A program made the translations under genes and the position numbers. From Clostridia bacterium (GTDB lineage: Bacteria; Bacillota; Clostridia; Oscillospirales; CAG-272), in contig JAFQPR010000026.1 in NCBI GenBank assembly GCA_017411605.1, positions 1 to 49,109 on the forward strand: a stretch of DNA of 49,109 nt, in the 5' to 3' direction. Position 1 is the stretch's first letter. Every line of letters begins with the position of its first letter. Below the pieces are notes generated by a model that was given only the letters and a program-made list of their open reading frames with translations, was not told the origin of the DNA and did no database searches. Shown here piece after piece: positions 8,046 to 17,442 of the stretch.

Positions 8046-9074
8046 TTATTCTGCTTCAGTACCTGCGATCACAACGTAACCCGCAGCCTTGAGAGCCTCA
8101 ACGTCAATACCGAGATTGATGCAAGCCTTCTCATTGTATTTCTTAACGGCAGCATCGTCGTACTGAATAGCAAGCGTGGTGATATCGGTTTTGCCGAGAA
8201 GAACCTTCGCAGCCATCTCACCGGTTACCCTACCGATATTGTAGTAGCTGATAGCAAGAGTAGCATAACCGCATCCTGTGCAGGTAGCCTCTTCACCCGC
8301 AAATACGGGAACCTTCTTAGGCTCACAGACGTTATTAATAATAGAAGTATTGGAAGCGGCAACGTTATCGGTAGGAACGTAAATAGCATCTACCGAATTC
8401 GCAGCGTTTGCGGCGATAGTCTGAAGGTCGTTAGAATCGGTGAACTTATAATCCTGGCAGATATAACCCTTACCCTCAAGATATGCCTTTACACAGTCTA
8501 CCTGATACTGAGAGTTAGGCTCAGCGGAGCAGTAAAGAAGACCGATCTTCGCGCTGGACTCAAGACCGAGAGTATCAATCATCATCTGAGCCTGAGAATC
8601 AAGGTCAGCAAGGTCGGAGGTTCCGGAAACGTTTCCGCCAACAACACCGTCGAAGTTCTCTATCTCAAGAGCCACGCCGTACTCGGTGATGGAAGTACCG
8701 AGAACGGGGATAGTTACGGTAGCATTTGCAGCTGCCTGGAGAGCAACGGTTGCGTTTGCCATAATAAGGTCAACGTCCTCAGCAACAAAGCTGTTTACGA
8801 TAGTAGTACAAGTATTGGAATCGCCTGCGGCATTCTGCTCTTTGAATTCAACCGTTCTGCCTTCTGCAGCAAGAGCGGCGGTAAGAGCGTCCTTGAATCC
8901 CTTGGTTGCAGAGTCAAGAGCATCGTGAGTTATGAGCTGGCAAATGCCGACTACATACTTTTCTTTGTCGGGATTAATTTTTATCTCGGATTTCTTATCC
9001 TTGCAGGATGCAAGAGCAAAGCAAGTTCCGAGGCAAAGAGCCAAGGCGAGAATAAGTGATACGATTTTTTTCAT
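8046..9074 (-). CDS. ABC substrate-binding lipoprotein (TrpX-like, PF04392 family)
   Basis: A 342-residue lipoprotein. Signal peptide residues 1-23 end in the lipobox LASC with Cys24. The mature part has the two-lobe periplasmic-binding-protein pattern of ABC_sub_bind proteins: YVVGICQLITHDALD near the N-terminus, VPVLGTSITEYG, AKIGLLYCSAEPNSQYQ and AIYVPTDNVAAS. It captures substrate outside the cell for the permease and ATPase encoded next. The start is the ATG at 9074, preceded by GGAGG; the frame could open at a TTG at 9089 but that lies on the ribosome binding site. First gene behind the T-box. Confidence 0.9.
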   Translation of the reverse strand: MKKIVSLILALALCLGTCFALASCKDKKSEIKINPDKEKYVVGICQLITHDALDSATKGFKDALTAALAAEGRTVEFKEQNAAGDSNTCTTIVNSFVAEDVDLIMANATVALQAAANATVTIPVLGTSITEYGVALEIENFDGVVGGNVSGTSDLADLDSQAQMMIDTLGLESSAKIGLLYCSAEPNSQYQVDCVKAYLEGKGYICQDYKFTDSNDLQTIAANAANSVDAIYVPTDNVAASNTSIINNVCEPKKVPVFAGEEATCTGCGYATLAISYYNIGRVTGEMAAKVLLGKTDITTLAIQYDDAAVKKYNEKACINLGIDVEALKAAGYVVIAGTEAE

Positions 9075-9125
9075 TTTTGTTTCCTCCAAAAAATGTTTTT
9101 TGATTTATAATCTGCACATCTTACC

Positions 9126-9174
9126 TTAGCTGGTACCAACACAACTTTAACGTTTTACATTGGTTTTCAGCTAA
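9126..9174 (-). other. Unexplained hairpin in the importer mRNA leader
   Basis: Arms TTAGCTG(N4)CCAA and TTGG(N3)CAGCTAA enclose about 20 nt between the T-box terminator and the first ribosome binding site. It has no T tract, so it is not a terminator. It could be an mRNA-stabilising or processing element. Confidence 0.45.
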
Positions 9175-9251
9175 CCGATAAGGTGATGTAAATTAACAAA
9201 TTAATATATAAGAAAAGGATACTTTAAACGGATAAAATATACCACAAAAAA

Positions 9252-9549
9252 GAAAAAGCCCCGTTCCTTCTCAAAAGAAAGATACAGGGACAGCAATATA
9301 TAATTACCGTGTTACCACTCTGCTTCGCTTATACCTCGCGGTAAAAGCCTCATCGGGTGCAATCACACCCTCGGCGATATAACGGTCGCTCCCGGTCAAA
9401 CCTAATCACTCCATTCACTTGGAATTTTCAGCTCACAGCTCACGAAATGAATTCGCCTCGGTCTTAACACTGCCTCGCACCAAACGGCAGCTCTCTGAAG
9501 ATAAAACGTAAGGGTACTACTTTTCGCTCAAGCGCTTTTTCCTATGATA
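9252..9549 (-). ncRNA. T-box leader of the ABC importer operon, probable Phe (UUC) specifier
   Basis: The minus strand carries a full T-box leader. The Stem I apical signature AGAGAGCTGCCG...TTGGTGCGAGGCAG is followed by the specifier-loop region GCGAATTCATTTCGTGAG (about 9437-9456) and by the antiterminator T-box AGAGTGGTAACACGG (9321-9307). An intrinsic terminator (arms near 9289-9284 and 9264-9259, then T5) closes it. In the specifier loop GAA is followed by UUC and A (UUC at 9451-9449), so a Phe codon is the best reading. The UGGU in the T-box fits a tRNA with discriminator A, as in tRNA-Phe, and argues against tRNA-Trp (G73). The leader closely resembles that of pheST at 43949-44226. Confidence 0.9.
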
Positions 9550-9555
9550 TTGCAT

Positions 9556-9584
9556 ATTTTAGCAAATGATTTTCGTTTTGTCAA
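9556..9584 (-). promoter_or_regulatory. Promoter of the T-box/ABC importer operon
   Basis: On the minus strand TTGACA (9584-9579), a 17-bp spacer and TAAAAT (9561-9556). The upstream ATGCTTGACA context is shared with the pheST promoter. Confidence 0.8.
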
Positions 9585-9717
9585 GCATTTTTTGAAAATT
9601 TATTCATTTTTTTGAATATTTCCGTTTTTGAGCTCGGTTAAGCAACCTTTGTGTTATGCATATATACTGCATAAATAGCGTATTTTTGCCTTTTCGCGAA
9701 AAAGATATAAAAAATTC

Positions 9718-9746
9718 TTGACCGAAAAGACGATATGTGGTAAACT
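9718..9746 (+). promoter_or_regulatory. Promoter of pepT
   Basis: TTGACC (9718-9723), a 17-bp spacer and TAAACT (9741-9746), about 40 bp before the ATG. Confidence 0.7.
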
Positions 9747-9788
9747 AAGTATATTATAGATAAATGAAGGAAGTCGCAAGAGGTAATT

Positions 9789-11006
9789 ATGAAGGCATAC
9801 GAAAGACTTTTAAAATACGTTAAGATCTGCACGCAGAGCTCCGAAGAAAGCGGGCTTCATCCAAGCACCGACTCTCAGTTCAAGCTAGCCGAAATGCTTA
9901 AGGACGAGCTTATCGCGCTGGGTTGCACGGACGTTAGACTTGACAGCTCATGCTATTTATACGCAAAGCTCCCCGCAACGAAGGGATACGAAGCAAAACC
10001 AAAAATCGGTTTCATAGCGCATATGGATACCGCTCCCGATTTTTGCGGAGATGGCGTCGAGCCGATAATTCACGAAAACTACAACGGAGAAAAGATCACG
10101 CTTTCCGACAGTGGACGAGCTCTTGATCCCGAGCAGTTCCCTCACCTCAGATCTCTTGCGGGAAGAACTCTTATTACCACGAACGGAAAAACACTTCTCG
10201 GAGCAGATGACAAGGCGGGAATTGCAGAAATTCTAACCCTTATCGAGAGGCTTAAGAGTGAAAATATTCCTCACGGGTGCATACTTATCGCATTTACGCC
10301 CGACGAGGAGATCGGCGAGGGCGCTGACGGTTTTGACGTTCCCGCCTTTGGCGCAGACTTTGCATACACGGTTGACGGCGGCCCCGAGGGCTCGCTCGAA
10401 TACGAAAACTTCAACGCGGCAAGCGCAAAATTCGAGGTTAATGGCTTCAACGTTCATCCCGGCTCGGCAAAAAATACTATGGTCAACGCCGCGCTCGTTG
10501 CAATGGAGATAAATTCTCACCTTCCAACGCTCGAAACCCCCACGCACACTGACGGTTATGAGGGCTTCTACCACCTGACCGATATGAGCGGCTCGGTTGA
10601 AAAGGCTACTCTCTACTATATTGTAAGAGATCACAGCGCAGAGCTTTTCGATGCAAGAATAAAAACTCTTCTTCATATAGAGAAGATTATGAACGAAAAA
10701 TACGGCGATGGTACGGTCAAGCTTGAGGTAAAAGAAAGCTACCGCAATATGAAGGAAAAAATTCTGCCTCATATGCACCTTGTCGATAACGCGATAAAGG
10801 CAACCGAAATGGCGGGACTCACCGCATCAATTGAGCCTATCAGAGGAGGAACCGACGGCGCGCGCCTATCGTTTATGGGGCTTCCCTGCCCTAACCTTGG
10901 AACGGGCGGATACGCATTTCACGGTCCGTTCGAGCATATCACTGCAGAAGGAATGGATATTGCAACAAGCATACTCATAAATATAGTTAAACTTTATTCC
11001 AAATAA
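9789..11006 (+). CDS. pepT: Peptidase T (tripeptide aminopeptidase)
   Basis: A 405-residue M20-family dizinc aminopeptidase that removes N-terminal residues from tripeptides in the cytoplasm. The zinc ligands and catalytic residues are visible: HMDTA (His78, Asp80), bridging Asp140 in GADDKAG, and PDEEIGEG with the general base and zinc-binding Glu (172-174). The C-terminal GGTDGARLS (about 350) and the final zinc-binding His region (AFHGPFEH) are intact. The dimerisation domain occupies about residues 205-320. Full length for the family. It stands alone with its own promoter, divergent from the T-box operon. Confidence 0.94.
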   Translation: MKAYERLLKYVKICTQSSEESGLHPSTDSQFKLAEMLKDELIALGCTDVRLDSSCYLYAKLPATKGYEAKPKIGFIAHMDTAPDFCGDGVEPIIHENYNGEKITLSDSGRALDPEQFPHLRSLAGRTLITTNGKTLLGADDKAGIAEILTLIERLKSENIPHGCILIAFTPDEEIGEGADGFDVPAFGADFAYTVDGGPEGSLEYENFNAASAKFEVNGFNVHPGSAKNTMVNAALVAMEINSHLPTLETPTHTDGYEGFYHLTDMSGSVEKATLYYIVRDHSAELFDARIKTLLHIEKIMNEKYGDGTVKLEVKESYRNMKEKILPHMHLVDNAIKATEMAGLTASIEPIRGGTDGARLSFMGLPCPNLGTGGYAFHGPFEHITAEGMDIATSILINIVKLYSK

Positions 11007-11079
11007 CAAATAATATGATAAATATTCAATTATTTGAAAACTTTTGTTTACATTATTCCCATTTTAGCGGAGATAAAAT

Positions 11080-12432
11080 ATGAATATAATCATCATTGGA
11101 AGCGGAACGGTTGGTTCAGCCATCTGTTCTCAGCTTGTAAAAGAAGGGCATGACGTCACCGTTATCGACTCTGACGAAAAGAGCCTATCTGAAATATCGA
11201 ACACATATGACGTAACCGGAATTCTGGGTAACGGAGCGGACATAAGCTTGCTTAGCGATGCGGGTGTAGAAAATGCAGATCTTCTCGTAGCTGTTGCTGC
11301 TATGGATGAGATAAATATGCTTTGCTGCTACGCTGCTAAAAAGCTGGGCGCATCCTATACCGTAGCGAGAATCAGAAATCCGGAGTATATTCCCTTTATG
11401 AATCTTATGAAATCCGATGCGAATCTCTCGATGACTATAAATCCCGAGTACGCAACCGCTAAGGAAATCGTGAGAAATCTCAAATTTCCCGGCGCTACAA
11501 AGGTTGATACCTTCTGCGACGGCATGGTCGAGATGGCTGAATTCACGGTCACAAAAAATTCCCCGATATGCGATCTTTCACTTCTTGATCTCAGAGAAAA
11601 ATTAAACATTAAATTCCTTGTTTGCGGAGTTCTTCGCGGTGATAAAGCTTATATACCCTCGGGTACATTCGTGCTCAAGGAGGGGGACTCAATTTGCATT
11701 ACCGCATCAGAGGAAGAGCTTGTCAAATTCTTCAGGCTTCTCGGCGGGAAACGCAAGAAAGCAAAGCATTTAATTATCACGGGGGCGGGCAGAACGACTT
11801 ATTACCTTGCGAAGCTTCTGGGTAAATCCATAGCAAACGCCACGATAATTGAAAGAGACGAGGCTCGATGCGAGGAGCTGAGCGCGGAGTATAACATCAG
11901 CGTAACTCACGGTGACAGTACGAGTCAGGAGCTTCTGCTCGAGGAAGGAATCGAGAGCTGCGACGCGTTTCTTGCCCTTTCCGACGTTGACGAGGAGAAC
12001 GCAATCGTTTCAATGTACGCAAAGAAGATGGGCGTTCCGCAAATCATAACTATGATAAGATCTCTTTCGTATATTAACTTCTTCAAGGATGCGGGTATAG
12101 ATTCCATCGTTTCCCCGAAATCATCAACGGTTGACTACATTCTCCGTTTTGTCAGGGGTATGGCGGATGCTCAGGATTCCGAAATCGAATCTCTGCATAC
12201 CGTTCTCGACGGCAAGATCGAAGCTCTTGAATTTGTCATTAAGGAAAGGATCGACGGTCTTACGGAAACACCTATCTCAAAAATCAAAAGAATTCCAAAT
12301 TCTCTCATTGCTTGTATCGCAAGAGGTGAGGATATCATAATTCCTTCGGGTAATGATATTATAAAAATCGGTGACCGCGTTATCGTTCTCGCCACAGGTT
12401 CAATAAACAATATTAAGGATATTTTAAACTGA
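11080..12432 (+). CDS. trkA: Trk potassium uptake regulatory subunit TrkA
   Basis: A 450-residue cytoplasmic protein with two tandem RCK modules. Each has a Rossmann NAD(H)-binding half, GSGTVGSAIC (residues 7-16) and GAGRTTYYLA (about 236), and a TrkA-C domain (about 140-220 and 370-450). It gates the TrkH channel in response to nucleotides. Its stop overlaps the trkH start (TGATG), so the two are translationally coupled. Start ATG at 11080 follows GCGGAG. The 74 bp upstream hold a weak inverted repeat CAAATAA/TTATTTG (11007-11036). Confidence 0.94.
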   Translation: MNIIIIGSGTVGSAICSQLVKEGHDVTVIDSDEKSLSEISNTYDVTGILGNGADISLLSDAGVENADLLVAVAAMDEINMLCCYAAKKLGASYTVARIRNPEYIPFMNLMKSDANLSMTINPEYATAKEIVRNLKFPGATKVDTFCDGMVEMAEFTVTKNSPICDLSLLDLREKLNIKFLVCGVLRGDKAYIPSGTFVLKEGDSICITASEEELVKFFRLLGGKRKKAKHLIITGAGRTTYYLAKLLGKSIANATIIERDEARCEELSAEYNISVTHGDSTSQELLLEEGIESCDAFLALSDVDEENAIVSMYAKKMGVPQIITMIRSLSYINFFKDAGIDSIVSPKSSTVDYILRFVRGMADAQDSEIESLHTVLDGKIEALEFVIKERIDGLTETPISKIKRIPNSLIACIARGEDIIIPSGNDIIKIGDRVIVLATGSINNIKDILN

Positions 12433-13883
12433 TGAATTATAAGATGCTGGGCAGATTTTTGGGTCTGGTGCTTCTTATAGAAGCAGGACTCCTTATTTTC
12501 CCTATGCTTGTCGCTTTGATATATAACGAGTCGGCAACCCCTTTCCTTATTACCATAGGGATACTCGCTGTAGTTTCTTTGCCTACAAGATTTATAAAAC
12601 CAAAAAACAAACGTTTTTACGCCAAGGACGGTTTCATTTGCGTTGCGCTGAGCTGGATACTGCTTTCGGCATTCGGAGCTTTGCCCTTCGTTTTAAGCGG
12701 AGCAATAACGAATTATATCGACGCGTTCTTTGAAACCGTATCGGGCTTTACAACCACGGGCGCATCCATTATCCCCGCAGGCGGAATCGAGGCCTTGCCG
12801 AAGGGCGTGCTTTTCTGGCGCAGCTTTACGCATTGGATAGGCGGTATGGGAATACTCGTATTTATGCTTGCCATAATACCCAATGCGGAAGGAAACGTAA
12901 TTTTCCTTATGCGCGCAGAGGTACCCGGCCCTCAAAAGGGTAAGCTCGTTCCAAAGCTGAAGGACAGCTCGCTTATACTTTACGTAATATACCTCGCCTT
13001 AACACTCCTTCAGGTAGCAGCTCTCCTTTGCACCGGAATGCCGATCTACGATTGCCTGATCAACGCCTTCGGAACTATGGGAACGGGAGGTTTCTCTGTT
13101 CTCAACGACTCTATTGCCGGTTATAATAATCCTGCCGCAGAAATAATAATTGCAATATTCCTTATAATCGCAGGTACAAACTATAATATTTTCTTCTATA
13201 TTCTTATAAAAAAATTTCGAGCTATTTCAAAGAATGAAGAATTAAAGCTTTATCTCAGTATAGTATTTATTTCAACGCTTCTTATATCGGTCAATATTTT
13301 CAACTCCGCAGCTCTTTTGTATGACTCATTCGGGCACGCATTGAGAGATGCGCTGTTTCAGGCTGCATCTATAATGTCGACCGCGGGATTTACTACCGCG
13401 AGTTTCGACACGTGGCCGTATTTCTCGCAAACGGTAATTATCATTCTAATGCTTATAGGTGCCTCTGCAGGCTCAACAGCCGGTGGTCTTAAGGTTTCAA
13501 GACTTCTCATCTTATTTAAAAGCATGAAGCGCGAGGCAAGAAAAATTTTCAAGCCAAATTCGGTAAAAGCGCTCAAGCTGGATGGGGATACACTTAGCGA
13601 GGACACCGTAAGATCAACGCTAAGCTATTTTGTATTCTACATTATGGCAATGATCATACCGTTTATAATCCTTTCGCTTGACGGAAAGGATTTCATCACC
13701 ACCTCTACATCTGTGATCGCGTGCTTCAATAATATAGGTCCCGCTTTCGGAGAAGCTTTTTCTTCGTATTGCGGTTTTTCAGACCCTGCAACGCTGTTAT
13801 TATCCTTTGTTATGCTCTTTGGCAGACTTGAAATCATGCCGATGCTCGTGCTTTTCTCACCGTCAACATGGAAGAAAAACTGA
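12432..13883 (+). CDS. trkH: Trk potassium uptake channel subunit TrkH
   Basis: A 483-residue membrane protein of the TrkH/TrkG/KtrB superfamily with four M1-P-M2 repeats. Selectivity-filter-type loops are visible: SGFTTTGAS (first), GTMGTGGFSV (second), ASIMSTAGFTTA (third) and NNIGPAFG (fourth). Together with TrkA it imports potassium. It starts one base inside the trkA stop. The last residues (STWKKN) are the usual short cytoplasmic tail. Confidence 0.94.
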   Translation: MNYKMLGRFLGLVLLIEAGLLIFPMLVALIYNESATPFLITIGILAVVSLPTRFIKPKNKRFYAKDGFICVALSWILLSAFGALPFVLSGAITNYIDAFFETVSGFTTTGASIIPAGGIEALPKGVLFWRSFTHWIGGMGILVFMLAIIPNAEGNVIFLMRAEVPGPQKGKLVPKLKDSSLILYVIYLALTLLQVAALLCTGMPIYDCLINAFGTMGTGGFSVLNDSIAGYNNPAAEIIIAIFLIIAGTNYNIFFYILIKKFRAISKNEELKLYLSIVFISTLLISVNIFNSAALLYDSFGHALRDALFQAASIMSTAGFTTASFDTWPYFSQTVIIILMLIGASAGSTAGGLKVSRLLILFKSMKREARKIFKPNSVKALKLDGDTLSEDTVRSTLSYFVFYIMAMIIPFIILSLDGKDFITTSTSVIACFNNIGPAFGEAFSSYCGFSDPATLLLSFVMLFGRLEIMPMLVLFSPSTWKKN

Positions 13884-13929
13884 TAATTCTATTAAAATAA
13901 TTATTTTTTCATTTTTTTTGAAAAAGGTA

Positions 13930-13958
13930 TTGCTTTTTTCGGTTCTTTATGATAGAAT
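13930..13958 (+). promoter_or_regulatory. Promoter of secG
   Basis: TTGCTT (13930-13935), a 17-bp spacer and TAGAAT (13953-13958), about 50 bp before the secG ATG. Confidence 0.65.
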
Positions 13959-14009
13959 TACTATATATTTTAATGCCCTTTTGGCAAAACCCCCAGAAAG
14001 GAATAAATA

Positions 14010-14318
14010 ATGGAATACGTTCTTCTCAGCATACTTCTCGTATGCGCAATCGTTATTACGGTAGCAGTTACCTTACAGAAATCTAACGAGGGTCTTTCCG
14101 GTACTATCGCCGGCGGCTCTGAAACATATTACGGTAAGGACAAAGCATCTCAGACCGGTAAGAAGCTCTTCAAGATTACTCTTATCCTCTCCATTGTATT
14201 CGCTGTTGCAGTTCTCGTGGCTTACGTTATGCAGCCCGATTACAACGCAAATACGGCTAACGAATGGATGGAGCTTAGCAGAGATTTCAAAACTGCAATG
14301 CAAAAAGCAACAAAATAA
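14010..14318 (+). CDS. secG: Preprotein translocase subunit SecG
   Basis: A 102-residue membrane protein. Two hydrophobic helices (about 3-20 and 55-75) flank the SecG cytoplasmic loop with the family-type LQKSNEGLSGTIAGGSETYYG (about 22-42). It is the accessory subunit of the SecYEG channel. The C-terminal tail after residue 76 is longer than usual and hydrophilic. AGAAAGGA precedes the ATG. secG next to rnr is a common Firmicute order. Confidence 0.9.
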   Translation: MEYVLLSILLVCAIVITVAVTLQKSNEGLSGTIAGGSETYYGKDKASQTGKKLFKITLILSIVFAVAVLVAYVMQPDYNANTANEWMELSRDFKTAMQKATK

Positions 14319-14338
14319 AGAGAATTTTATAATTCTCT

Positions 14339-14378
14339 ATAGAGAGGAACTTTCAAGTAAAGCTCCTCTCTATTGCTT
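14339..14378 (+). terminator. Probable terminator after secG
   Basis: Perfect 10-bp arms ATAGAGAGGA/TCCTCTCTAT around a 15-nt loop. The following T tract is poor (TGCTTTATT), so termination may be partial. A second small hairpin, AGAGAATT/AATTCTCT, sits just before it (14320-14339). Confidence 0.55.
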
Positions 14379-14482
14379 TATTATGCGGCTTACGGTAAAT
14401 AAATTAATCAAAAAACGCATATGATAAGCACGTATTGATCTATACCGAACGAGAGTGGCATAATAACTTAAAAAGGAAAGAA

Positions 14483-16603
14483 ATGAAAAACACTAACAAA
14501 GGATTTAAAAAGTTTTCATCGCGCTCGTCCCTGCGAGAGCGCTCGAAGCGCGAGCTTTTGCGCATAGCTGAAGAGGTCAACGTCGGAACAAAGGCTGCAA
14601 AAGTGAAATTTACCGAAGCGCCTTATCCAAAAAGCACATCAAGAGGAAAGGATATTTTCGCAGAGGGAATTTTTGCCGAAACCGCGAACGGATACGGCTT
14701 TTGCAGACTCGATAACGGTGACCGCGATGTTTTTATTCCCGAATCGCACACGCTCGATGCGCTTGACGGTGACCGTGTTAAAATCAGGTATCACAAATTT
14801 ATCTCTTCCGGCGGAGAGGAAAAGACAGAAGGCAGAGTTCTTGAGATACTCGAATTCGGTAAAAAAACAGTCATTGGAACTGTAGAAAACGACCTATATC
14901 GCATAGGTAGACGAAGAATAAACCGCCTCTACGTGATTCCCGATGACGGAAGTATAAAAAAACGTATCTTCTTAAACTACGACGGCGGAGCAAGAGAGGG
15001 AGATAAGGTGCAAGTCAAGCTTATACGCTCGGCTCATTCTTACACTCTTACGGCAGACGTTATCTCAAACTTTGGTGACAGCATGTCTCGCGAGGCGAAT
15101 TACGGGGCAATACTTGCGGATTGCGAGATTGATACCGAGTTCTCTCCCGAGGAGCTCCGTCTGGCAGACGAAGCCGCGAGCGAGCCCATCTCCTACGAGG
15201 GCAGAGTCACACGAGACGAAGTGATATTTACAATAGACAGCGAAAGCGCCAAGGACCTTGATGATGCAATATCGCTGAAAGTCAACACGGATGGCACTTA
15301 CACGCTCGGAGTCCATATAGCAGACGTATCTCATTATATCAAAGAGAAGACAGCGCTTGACAGACTCGTTATGGCAAGAGGCACCAGCGTATACTTCACG
15401 GACAAGGTCGTTCCAATGCTGCCACCCGCGCTCTCAAACGGAGCGTGCTCCTTGAATCCCGGTGAGCCGAAATATACTCTTTCGGCTATTATGACGCTTG
15501 ACTCGGACGGTAATATTCTAAGCACGTCTATTGAGCCTTCGGTAATAGTAAGCCGAGTCAAGGGTATTTATTCCGAAATAAACAAGATTTTTGATAAAAC
15601 TGCAGATGACTGTCTTATAAACAAATACAAGGATTGCCTTGATTCTCTCGATAAAATGCACACGCTATATACCGTTCTTGCAAAAAAGGCGAAAGAACGC
15701 GGCTCGGTAGAGCTTGAAAGTGCAGAAGCGGAAATCCTGCTTGATGCCGACGGAACGCCCATCGAAATTGTAAAACGAGAGCGCGGCGATGCCGAAAAGA
15801 TGATAGAGCAATTTATGCTCACTGCAAACGAGGCGGTTGCCACCCTACTTCTCGGAGAGGCTATCCCGTGCGTATTCAGAGTCCATGAAGCGCCCCCCGA
15901 GGATAAGCTTTCCGACTTCATAAATTATGCTCACAATCTCGGTTTTTCTACAGATTATATCAGTGCCGCAAAATGCGAGCCGAAGGATTTGGCAAGGCTT
16001 ATCGACGAGGCTAAAGCACGTGGCATCGGCGAAGCGGTATCCTATGCTTGCTTGCGCTCTATGGCGAAGGCTACGTATTCGGAAATACACCGCCCCCACT
16101 TCGGACTCGGAATTGAGAATTACTGCCACTTCACGTCCCCGATAAGACGACTTTCCGACCTGGCGACTCATAGAATAATACACAAGGTATATCTCGGAGG
16201 GGCGGCAAAGGAAAAATACAAGTCTTACGCAAAACGCGCCGCTGCCGCCGCTACGGACGGAGAAATGCGCGCGCTCACTGCAGAAAGAAAAATCGAGAAC
16301 CTATATAAAGTTATCTATATGGAAAAGCACGTCGGAGAAGAATTCACTGCGATGATAACCTCTGTGACTTCATTCGGAATATTCGCTACTCTTGAAAATA
16401 CCTGCGAGGGGCTGATACCTATATCTACTCTTGAATACGGCTCGGTATACGATGAAAAAAACGTTACTATCAGAAACAGTAAGGGCTTTTATCGCGTAGG
16501 AGATACAATTAAAGTGAAGCTTGAAGAAGCGGATATTACCCGAGGAAAGCTCAGATTTTCTCTGACCTGCAAAGAGGTACTGAAAAGTGACGCAAAAAAT
16601 TAA
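14483..16603 (+). CDS. rnr: Ribonuclease R
   Basis: A 706-residue 3'-5' exoribonuclease of the RNase II/R family. Basic N-terminus, then cold-shock/OB-type RNA-binding domains (about 60-220), then the RNB catalytic domain with IDSESAKDLDDAIS (about 251-264), whose acidic residues bind the catalytic metal. HRPHFGLGIENYCHFTSPIRR marks the RNB end. An S1 domain follows (about 615-700). I start at the ATG at 14483, preceded by AAAGGAAAG; the frame is open back to 14435 but without a binding site. The next gene overlaps by 17 bp. Confidence 0.94.
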   Translation: MKNTNKGFKKFSSRSSLRERSKRELLRIAEEVNVGTKAAKVKFTEAPYPKSTSRGKDIFAEGIFAETANGYGFCRLDNGDRDVFIPESHTLDALDGDRVKIRYHKFISSGGEEKTEGRVLEILEFGKKTVIGTVENDLYRIGRRRINRLYVIPDDGSIKKRIFLNYDGGAREGDKVQVKLIRSAHSYTLTADVISNFGDSMSREANYGAILADCEIDTEFSPEELRLADEAASEPISYEGRVTRDEVIFTIDSESAKDLDDAISLKVNTDGTYTLGVHIADVSHYIKEKTALDRLVMARGTSVYFTDKVVPMLPPALSNGACSLNPGEPKYTLSAIMTLDSDGNILSTSIEPSVIVSRVKGIYSEINKIFDKTADDCLINKYKDCLDSLDKMHTLYTVLAKKAKERGSVELESAEAEILLDADGTPIEIVKRERGDAEKMIEQFMLTANEAVATLLLGEAIPCVFRVHEAPPEDKLSDFINYAHNLGFSTDYISAAKCEPKDLARLIDEAKARGIGEAVSYACLRSMAKATYSEIHRPHFGLGIENYCHFTSPIRRLSDLATHRIIHKVYLGGAAKEKYKSYAKRAAAAATDGEMRALTAERKIENLYKVIYMEKHVGEEFTAMITSVTSFGIFATLENTCEGLIPISTLEYGSVYDEKNVTIRNSKGFYRVGDTIKVKLEEADITRGKLRFSLTCKEVLKSDAKN

Positions 16604-17408
16604 GCTTATAACCATAATTGATCTCTTGTTTCTTATGATTCTCGGTGCGGCGGGCTCGTTGAAAAACGATATTCTGTCAGATATCGTTTATTACCTCGCA
16701 TTTCTAATACCAATAGCACTTGGAATCAGCCACATATTCGGAGATTTTGGAAAACAAAGCAATTCAATGTCAAGAAAAGCTAAGCTCGATGATTTTAAGC
16801 TAACACGGGAAGGGGCTATTCTATCTTTACCGCTCATATTTCCCGAGATACTTGCAGTTCTTCTCATATCTGTTGCGACGTCCGAGCTGATGGCTCTTTT
16901 GGGACAGGAAAATACCGCATCCTTCACTGAACCTTTTATATATGCGGTTTTTATTCACGCGCTCGTTCCCGCAATTCTTGAGGAACTTCTATTCAGATTT
17001 GTTCCAATAAAAATACTGAAGGAAGACAAAAAGACCGCAGTAATTCTTTCTTCCGTTATGTTTGCTTTCGCTCACGCAAATCTTTTCCAGATACCTTACG
17101 CTTTTATCGCCGGACTCATCTTCGCATTCGTCTACGTTGCAACGGGAAGTATTTGGCCATCGGTCGCAATGCACTTTACAAATAATCTGGTCTCTCTTAC
17201 GTCTATATACGGCTTTGCCGACGGTTGGCTTGTTCCACTCCTTGCGGTGTTTACTCTGATATCCGCAGTTTTTATCGTGATACGCAGAAAAACATACAAA
17301 GAAAAAATAAAAACATTATGCGAAGGCGACAAAATCAATCTGACCTATTCACCGCTTTTATTTATAGCGGTATCACTTATTCTATCATTGTCAGTTCTGT
17401 TCGTTTAG
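16587..17408 (+). CDS. CPBP-family (CAAX/Abi) intramembrane protease-like protein
   Basis: A 273-residue membrane protein with about eight helices. The Rce1/Abi motifs are present: EELLFR (Glu132-Glu133, Arg137), FAHAN (His163) and the HFTNN box (His196). These residues make the glutamate-based active site of CAAX-prenyl-type proteases in the membrane. The bacterial substrate is unknown. It starts with GTG at 16587 inside the rnr reading frame, with AGAGG upstream, so it is probably coupled to rnr. tadA follows after 34 bp. Confidence 0.82.
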   Translation: MTQKIKLITIIDLLFLMILGAAGSLKNDILSDIVYYLAFLIPIALGISHIFGDFGKQSNSMSRKAKLDDFKLTREGAILSLPLIFPEILAVLLISVATSELMALLGQENTASFTEPFIYAVFIHALVPAILEELLFRFVPIKILKEDKKTAVILSSVMFAFAHANLFQIPYAFIAGLIFAFVYVATGSIWPSVAMHFTNNLVSLTSIYGFADGWLVPLLAVFTLISAVFIVIRRKTYKEKIKTLCEGDKINLTYSPLLFIAVSLILSLSVLFV

Positions 17409-17442
17409 TTTTTGCTAATCATTATTTACAAATGGGGGTTAT

